From Deltaproteobacteria bacterium (GTDB lineage: Bacteria; UBA10199; SPLOWO2-01-44-7): a DNA stretch of 5,981 nt. Below the pieces are notes generated by a model. It saw nothing but the letters and a program-made list of their open reading frames with translations, was not told the DNA's origin and made no database searches. Numbering within the stretch: position 1 is the stretch's first letter; each line of letters begins with the position of its first letter. The stretch spans positions 1-5,981 of the forward strand of contig JACQMB010000032.1 of assembly GCA_016203765.1 (NCBI GenBank). Reading direction: 5' to 3'. Positions 1 to 4,098 of the stretch are shown piece after piece. A program made the translations under genes and the position numbers.

Positions 1-511
1 AGGTTAGGGTAATCCGCCGTCCGGTAAAAATCCCTCCCCGAACCAGGATCCCCCCGCCGTTTTCCGGGCTGGCCAATCCATATTGAATCGCCAGTTGGGA
101 AAACATTACGGTCCCCGAATGGATTTCAAAAACCCTCATGAGACCCCGGCCTGAAACAACGGCATATCCCGTATCGGGACCGAGAATGTTAAGACTGGAT
201 GCGATATCCAAATCGTTGTAGGCGTTGGTGTCCGCCGCACCGCTCCCGCGGCTCAACTCATAAATCCCGGCGGGCAAAGGAATATTGTCAAAGACCGGCT
301 CGGCCTCGCCGGCCGGACAGCCGCAGACGGCGGCATTGGTATTGGCCGCCTCGATCGCCTCCCGCAACGAACAGGTTTCATCCGTTTCCTCACAATACTC
401 ATCGGCGACGGTGTCAACTTTGATATCGGCGGCCGACAAAGAGGCGGCAACAAAAAAGATGTGAAGCAACAGGAAGTATGGGAGAGGCTTACAGTTCATT
501 AACAACGCCAT
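1..511 (-). CDS. CSLREA-domain parallel beta-helix exported protein, 5' part only (C-terminus beyond the left edge)
   Basis: The frame is open from ATG at 511 to the left edge, giving 170 residues with no stop, so the gene is partial. Residues 6-27 form a hydrophobic Sec signal with a likely cleavage near the A27-A28 pair. Mature residues 40-57 carry the CSLREA hallmark: Cys40, then C47-S-L-R-E-A-I followed by E-A-A-N57. Residues 105-160 look like the first coils of a right-handed parallel beta-helix, with the usual pattern of Ile-Leu-Gly, Arg-Val-Phe-Glu-Ile, Leu-Ala-Ile-Gln-Tyr-Gly and Gly-Gly-Gly-Ile. CSLREA proteins are generally large exported or surface proteins with a C-terminal anchor. 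The anchor is not visible here and the molecular role is unknown. The start could also be ATG at 499 (Met5), which gives a tidier signal peptide. Neither start has an ideal ribosome site: AAGGGGG lies 14 nt upstream of 511. It begins 34 nt after the sctV stop with no hairpin terminator between, so read-through from sctV is possible. Confidence 0.82.
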   Translation of the reverse strand, partial: MALLMNCKPLPYFLLLHIFFVAASLSAADIKVDTVADEYCEETDETCSLREAIEAANTNAAVCGCPAGEAEPVFDNIPLPAGIYELSRGSGAADTNAYNDLDIASSLNILGPDTGYAVVSGRGLMRVFEIHSGTVMFSQLAIQYGLASPENGGGILVRGGIFTGRRITLT

Positions 512-516
512 TATAT

Positions 517-522
517 ATTATA
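517..522 (-). promoter_or_regulatory. TATAAT -10-like hexamer just upstream of the CSLREA gene
   Basis: The minus strand reads TATAAT at 522 to 517 in an AT-only stretch. It lies 5 nt before the ATG at 511. No good -35 hexamer is seen 16-18 bp upstream. If used, transcription would begin at or near the ATG (leaderless), or translation would begin at the second ATG at 499. The match may simply reflect AT richness. Confidence 0.2.
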
Positions 523-545
523 TGACCCCCTTGAGCAAATACTTT

Positions 546-2720
546 TTAGGCCGCCTGGGCCTTTTGGAGGATTTCGGGGGCAATGGTGACACGGGCGATC
601 GGCTGGATGCGCAGATTTTCGGAGAGCTCTTGATAAGATAAAACCGAGAGCTGGGGAAATTCGGCCTCGATGATCTTGCGAAAATAGCGGCGGATTTCGG
701 CGATCGTCAAAATGACCGGCGGCCGGGCCCCCGGCGGAAAGGGATGCGAGGCGATCTCTTTGCCGACGGCTTCAATCAACTCCTGCGTGACTTCGGGATC
801 GAGCGCCAGGTAGTTTCCCTTTTCGGTATGGCGGATCGCGTTCTTTACCATGTCTTCGATTTCGGGATCCAACAGATAGACCGCCAGCGTGTTGGCGGAA
901 CCGGCATATTTGTGCGTGACGTAGCGTTTCAATCCCGCGCGGACATGTTCGGTCAGCATCAACGTATCGCGTTCTATATCACCCCACTGGGCCAGCGTGG
1001 AAAAAACGGTTTTGAGATCACGGATGGCGATATCCTCCTGGACCAACCGCTGAAAAATTTCAGTGAGTTGCAGGAGCGTGATGACTTTCGGAACCAGTTC
1101 TTTGACCAGGGCCGGGTGCGACTTTTCCAGCTCGGTCAGCATGGTTTGCACCTCCTGCACCCCCAAAAATTCGTGGGCGTGTTTGCGCAGGGCGTGCGAG
1201 AGATGCAAAATGAGATACTCGGCGATGTCCCACATTCTAAAGCCCGCTTGTATCGCCACATCCTTGTATTTGGCGTCGATCCAGGTAACTACGGAGCCGT
1301 CGATCGGGTGGATGGTTTCCGTTCCGGTAATGTTAAACAGCGAAAGCTGTTCCAAAGGCTCACCAACCAGGATGCACTTCTGCATCACCTTCCCCTGAGC
1401 CACCGGCACCTCATTGATATTGATGACATAGGACTCCGGCTCCATGTCGACGGTCTGACCCCTCACCTGCACGCCGGGAAAGTTGACGCCCAGTTCATAG
1501 TAGAGCCCATGCCTTAACAGAGGAATCAGCTCATTGATAAACCGCCCGCCGTCCTGTTTGTCATCCACAAAGGGAATGAGCGCCTGACCCACCTCCAGAG
1601 AAATCGGCGAGGGCATGATGAAAGGCAAAACATCGCCGTGCTTCTTGACCGCTTTTTTGACCACTTCCTCTTTGGGCCGCTCCATCACCTCCTTGACCAT
1701 CTTTTGTCTGGAACGGACCAGAAAAAAGGCCAACGTCCCCAAAAGGGAGGCAACCAGTATAAACGGAATCTTGGGAAGACCCGGCACCAGGGCCATCGCC
1801 AGCAGGATGACGGTGGTAATGATCAGGGCCTTCGGATAGGCGGTGATTTGTGTGACCATTTCGCGGCCCAGATTGGAACCTTCCATCTCGGAGGTCACGC
1901 GCGTGACCACCACACCGGCCGAAACGGAAATAATCAGGGCCGGGACCTGCTGGACCAGGCCGTCACCGACGGTCAGCAGGGAGTAGAGCTGCACGGCGTC
2001 CCCGATCTCCATCCCGCGGCGGGTCACGCCGATAATCAGACCGGCGATGATATTGATCAAAATAATAATGATGCCGGCAATCGCGTCTCCCTTCACGAAT
2101 TTCATCGCCCCGTCCATCGCGCCGTACATTTGGGACTCCCTCTGCAAATGTTGCCGCCGCTCCAAGGCCTGCTCCACGTTGATAATGCCAGCGCGCAGAT
2201 CGGCATCAATGGACATCTGCTTTCCGGGCATCGCGTCCAGGGTAAAACGGGCGGCCACTTCGGAAACGCGCTCCGCCCCTTTCACCACGACGATAAAGTT
2301 GATCAGGGTGATGATGGTAAACAGGATGAAACCGACGATCACGTCGCCGCGGACCACAAAATCACCGAAGGCGCGAATCACCTCGCCGGCGTCGGCCTGG
2401 GACAGAATCAGACGGGTGGAGGAAATGTTGAGGGCCAGGCGGTAGAGGGTGGCAATCAGCAGGATGGTCGGAAATGAGGCGATACGCAGGGCCTCAGTAA
2501 TGTAGAGGGAAACCAGCAGGATAATTATCCCGCCGGTCAGGTTGACGGTGAGCAAAACGTCTAAAAGTTGTTTGGGGACGGGGATAACAATCATCATCAT
2601 GACGAGGACGACCAACCCCGCCAAAAAGAGATCGGAATACTTAGCGATCAGCTGGTTTAGCCGCATAAATGGGCTATTTCCCAGGGTTTCTTGTCCCGCG
2701 GCGGTTTGCGGCTCCGGCAT
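546..2720 (-). CDS. sctV: SctV/LcrD-family type III secretion export-gate protein (FHIPEP family)
   Basis: This 724-residue protein matches the length of SctV and FlhA (about 685-705) with a slightly long N-terminus. The N-terminal half has about eight hydrophobic membrane segments (roughly 30-47, 52-73, 82-98, 126-146, 213-231, 250-273, 297-313, 318-335). The FHIPEP signature starts at R79 (R-I-A-S-F-P-T) and runs to R103. The conserved cytoplasmic loop spans 146-212, with R-F-T-L-D-A-M-P-G-K-Q-M-S-I-D-A-D-L-R and Y-G-A-M-D-G-A-M-K-F-V-K-G-D. K207, D212 and D253 align with FlhA K203, D208 and D249, which are implicated in proton-driven export. A charged linker (336-365) leads to the cytoplasmic ring domain (370-724). 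SctV is assigned rather than flagellar FlhA because of Q-A-D-A-G-E-V-I-R-A-F-G (no FlhA-type Ala-Ala-Gly insertion), G-A-M-K-F-V-K-G-D, and Y-L-A-L-D-P near 637. In the family, this protein forms a nonameric ring at the inner membrane that receives effectors and chaperones. The start at 2720 is fixed by a strong AGGAG. No partner type III genes are visible in the window. Confidence 0.92.
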   Translation of the reverse strand: MPEPQTAAGQETLGNSPFMRLNQLIAKYSDLFLAGLVVLVMMMIVIPVPKQLLDVLLTVNLTGGIIILLVSLYITEALRIASFPTILLIATLYRLALNISSTRLILSQADAGEVIRAFGDFVVRGDVIVGFILFTIITLINFIVVVKGAERVSEVAARFTLDAMPGKQMSIDADLRAGIINVEQALERRQHLQRESQMYGAMDGAMKFVKGDAIAGIIIILINIIAGLIIGVTRRGMEIGDAVQLYSLLTVGDGLVQQVPALIISVSAGVVVTRVTSEMEGSNLGREMVTQITAYPKALIITTVILLAMALVPGLPKIPFILVASLLGTLAFFLVRSRQKMVKEVMERPKEEVVKKAVKKHGDVLPFIMPSPISLEVGQALIPFVDDKQDGGRFINELIPLLRHGLYYELGVNFPGVQVRGQTVDMEPESYVININEVPVAQGKVMQKCILVGEPLEQLSLFNITGTETIHPIDGSVVTWIDAKYKDVAIQAGFRMWDIAEYLILHLSHALRKHAHEFLGVQEVQTMLTELEKSHPALVKELVPKVITLLQLTEIFQRLVQEDIAIRDLKTVFSTLAQWGDIERDTLMLTEHVRAGLKRYVTHKYAGSANTLAVYLLDPEIEDMVKNAIRHTEKGNYLALDPEVTQELIEAVGKEIASHPFPPGARPPVILTIAEIRRYFRKIIEAEFPQLSVLSYQELSENLRIQPIARVTIAPEILQKAQAA

Positions 2721-2724
2721 AAAA

Positions 2725-2731
2725 CTCTCCT
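2725..2731 (-). promoter_or_regulatory. Ribosome binding site of sctV
   Basis: The minus strand reads AGGAGAG followed by TTTT and then ATG at 2720. The AGGAG core is 6 nt from the start codon, which is optimal. This selects the first Met over the later in-frame Met19. Confidence 0.8.
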
Positions 2732-2743
2732 AAATTCCAATAG

Positions 2744-2773
2744 TTGTGCAAACTTTATGCCATTTTAGCACAA
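2744..2773. promoter_or_regulatory. Inverted repeat TTGTGC...GCACAA in the fic-sctV gap (possible operator)
   Basis: On the plus strand TTGTGC (2744-2749) is mirrored by GCACAA (2768-2773), giving perfect 6-bp arms around an 18-bp spacer. It sits 24 bp upstream of the sctV start and overlaps the candidate -10 element at 2762-2770. A regulator half-site pair is plausible, but arms of this length can occur by chance. Confidence 0.25.
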
Positions 2774-2791
2774 GTTCAGCGGCCGTGGCAT
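2762..2791 (-). promoter_or_regulatory. Candidate promoter for sctV (extended -10)
   Basis: The minus strand has an extended -10 of the form TG-n-TAAAAT at 2770 to 2762. A weak -35 (ATGCCA, 4 of 6 matches to consensus) lies at 2791 to 2786, with an 18-bp spacer. It would start transcripts near 2755, leaving a leader of about 35 nt before sctV. It gives sctV a possible promoter independent of fic. The -35 is poor, so this is a tentative call. Confidence 0.3.
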
Positions 2792-2816
2792 TGTTTATTC
2801 TGTCTCGCCGTAACAT

Positions 2817-3944
2817 TCACTCACTTATTTCCAGCCAATTCAGGTCATAACTGGTACTTCGGCCTTTGTCGGGATTTTGGCGGAGGATTTTTCTGACCAA
2901 TAAATCCGAGATTTCCCGAAAGGCGGTTGCCCGGCTCACCTTGGCCAGGGCCACGTATTTACGAGTCGTTAAACCGCCGTGGAATCCCCCCTTGCCGGCA
3001 TCCAGGAGCCGGTTGACCACTTTACGCTGACGTTCATTCATTTCCGTTTCACGATAACGTTCCCAAAAGCCGGCCTTGGCCAAAACATTCGCGAGCAGTT
3101 TTTCGGCTTTCTCCACGGCACGCCCGTAACAGCACAAATACCACCGGAACCATTCGGTAACATCCACACTTCCCTTTTGAGACGTCTCGAGGATTGCATA
3201 ATAGTCTCTTCGCTCCTCCATGATTTGGGAAGAGAGGCTGTAATACCGTGTGGAAATTTTTTCATCCTGCGCCAAAGCCATGTCGGTTAAGGCGCGGGCG
3301 ATGCGGCCGTTGCCGTCTTCAAACGGATGGATGGTTACAAAATAAAAATGGGCCAGGCCGGACCGAAGCAGGCCGTCTTCCTTGTTCAGGGAAGTCTTCC
3401 ACCAGGCAAGGAATTGATTGATTTCCTTTGGCACCCTATTTCCGGGAGGGGCCTCAAAATGGATTTTTGGCCGGTCCGTTGTTCCTGAAACAACCTGCAT
3501 GGCGCGTTCCGTGTCCCGCCACTTTCCGGTGCGAATTCGTTTGAGACCGGAGAAGCCGGTGGGAAAGAGTGCCGCCTGCCAGCGTTTAAGCCTGGCTGCC
3601 GTCAGGGGTTTGTCATGGTTTTGCGTGGCATCCAAAAGAACCTCTACCAAGCCATCCACATGACGATCGGGAGGCGGCAAGCCGGCGGTGGGCAGCCTCA
3701 AATGTCTTGCCACCGAGGAACGAACCGACTCCCGATTGAGCGATTTCCCCTCAATGGCCGATGTTTGAACGGCCTCCTCCGTCAGGATCTCGGCCTGGGC
3801 CTCGCGGCCGAGTTTTAATCCCAAGTGAGATACCTTGGTCAAAAGCCTTCCCTGCGCCAGACGTGCCTTGCTGATGAGGGGGAGCAAAATATCCCCCTTC
3901 CAGATCAGGTTTGGCCATTTTTTATCCTGCCAAAGATACGGCAT
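2817..3944 (-). CDS. Fic-family protein adenylyltransferase (DUF4172-type N-terminus, C-terminal winged helix)
   Basis: This 375-residue protein is complete and of usual length for its subfamily. The N-terminus (about 1-90) matches the DUF4172 / Fic N-terminal layout: W-Q near the start, then L-I-S-K-A-R-L-A-Q-G-R-L-L. It includes the inhibitory motif T61-S-A-I-E65-G66, which fits the (S/T)xxxE(G/N) pattern in which the Glu blocks productive ATP binding. The Fic core (about 95-275) carries the intact catalytic motif H206-P-F-E-D-G-N-G-R214. His206 is the expected base and the Gly-Asn-Gly-Arg part holds the ATP phosphates. The flap region lies near 155-165. Residues 303-370 look like a winged helix-turn-helix, with S-R-A-T-A-F-R-E-I-S-D-L-L as the likely recognition part. 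Such proteins transfer AMP to Ser, Thr or Tyr side chains of target proteins in the cytosol. The target here is unknown. No signal peptide is seen. A GGGGG run 5 nt upstream is the probable ribosome site. A perfect palindrome lies just upstream, so autoregulation is likely but inferred. Confidence 0.95.
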   Translation of the reverse strand: MPYLWQDKKWPNLIWKGDILLPLISKARLAQGRLLTKVSHLGLKLGREAQAEILTEEAVQTSAIEGKSLNRESVRSSVARHLRLPTAGLPPPDRHVDGLVEVLLDATQNHDKPLTAARLKRWQAALFPTGFSGLKRIRTGKWRDTERAMQVVSGTTDRPKIHFEAPPGNRVPKEINQFLAWWKTSLNKEDGLLRSGLAHFYFVTIHPFEDGNGRIARALTDMALAQDEKISTRYYSLSSQIMEERRDYYAILETSQKGSVDVTEWFRWYLCCYGRAVEKAEKLLANVLAKAGFWERYRETEMNERQRKVVNRLLDAGKGGFHGGLTTRKYVALAKVSRATAFREISDLLVRKILRQNPDKGRSTSYDLNWLEISE

Positions 3945-3949
3945 CCTTG

Positions 3950-3954
3950 CCCCC
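3950..3954 (-). promoter_or_regulatory. Probable ribosome binding site of the fic gene
   Basis: The minus strand reads GGGGG, then CAAGG, then ATG at 3944, so the G-run is 5 nt from the start. The AAGG that abuts the ATG is too close to serve. The palindrome begins at the next base upstream (3955), so a protein bound there would also block ribosome access if it acts on RNA, or transcription if it acts on DNA. Confidence 0.5.
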
Positions 3955-3987
3955 GCATAATCGCTTCATAATATGAAGCGATTATGC
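3955..3987. promoter_or_regulatory. Perfect 33-bp palindrome upstream of fic, likely operator
   Basis: The left arm GCATAATCGCTTCATA (3955-3970) is exactly complementary to the right arm at 3972-3987, with one central A at 3971. All 16 pairs match. It starts 10 bp before the fic ATG. Its centre reads TATTAT on the minus strand (3973 to 3968), a reasonable -10 hexamer, so a bound protein would cover the promoter. Neither side is followed by a T-run, which argues against an intrinsic terminator. The winged helix at the end of the Fic protein is the natural candidate binder (inference). It may also affect the divergent protease gene, whose start is 111 bp away. Confidence 0.7.
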
Positions 3988-3988
3988 C

Positions 3989-4002
3989 TGAAGTTCGCTT
4001 CA
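3989..4002. repeat. Short inverted repeat with a third copy of the palindrome half-site
   Basis: TGAAG (3989-3993) and CTTCA (3998-4002) flank TTCG, giving a 5-bp stem with a UUCG-type tetraloop in RNA. The heptamer CGCTTCA at 3996-4002 is identical to the one inside the large palindrome (3962-3968, and inverted at 3974-3980). It may be a secondary operator or a remnant of one. Confidence 0.4.
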
Positions 4003-4025
4003 CTTGGCAAGGGTTTTTTGTATCG

Positions 4026-4045
4026 TTTTGCCACCTGGTGCAAAA
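4026..4045. repeat. Inverted repeat TTTTGC...GCAAAA in the protease leader region
   Basis: TTTTGC (4026-4031) is mirrored by GCAAAA (4040-4045) around an 8-nt spacer that itself contains ACC-T-GGT. It lies 54-73 bp upstream of the protease start. No T-run follows it closely, so it is not a convincing terminator. A weak operator or a leader hairpin is possible. Confidence 0.2.
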
Positions 4046-4087
4046 GGGGGGTGTTTTCTAGTCTTGACGCGAAATTTGAACCCGGCT

Positions 4088-4095
4088 AGGGGGGG
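4088..4095 (+). promoter_or_regulatory. Ribosome binding site of the subtilase gene (A followed by seven G)
   Basis: The sequence AGGGGGGG is separated from the ATG at 4099 by CTT. The AGGGG part is placed 6 nt from the start, within the optimal range. It supports the start at 4099, which also places the signal peptide directly at the N-terminus. No clear promoter was found upstream. A TTGACG at 4064-4069 could be a -35, but the matching -10 position holds TAGGGG, a poor match. Confidence 0.6.
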
Positions 4096-4098
4096 CTT

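Noticed and set aside
744..2477. Long plus-strand open frames (744-1517 and 1638-2477) opposite sctV
   Set aside because: They are antisense to a clearly conserved protein. Their translations are low-complexity in His, Gly, Asp and Gln, and show no family motif or ribosome site.
546..2720. Assignment as flagellar FlhA
   Set aside because: The loop after the third hydrophobic segment lacks the FlhA-type Ala-Ala-Gly insertion and has the SctV-type Gln-Ala-Asp-Ala-Gly-Glu pattern. Other positions (Ala-Met-Lys-Phe-Val-Lys, Tyr-Leu-Ala-Leu-Asp-Pro) also favour SctV. No flagellar neighbours are present.
2817..3944. Fic protein as a type III effector delivered by the neighbouring sctV system, or as the toxin of a toxin-antitoxin pair
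   Set aside because: The protein has the housekeeping DUF4172 and winged-helix layout with a built-in inhibitory motif. No separate antitoxin or chaperone gene is adjacent. Proximity to sctV alone is not evidence of secretion.
3955..3987. Palindrome as an intrinsic terminator or a site-specific recombination site
   Set aside because: No T-run follows either arm, and the asymmetric core expected of lox- or dif-type sites is absent since the symmetry has only one unpaired central base.
4064..4092. TTGACG at 4064-4069 as the -35 of a protease promoter
   Set aside because: The position 17 bp downstream holds TAGGGG, a poor -10 that overlaps the ribosome site and leaves no room for a leader.
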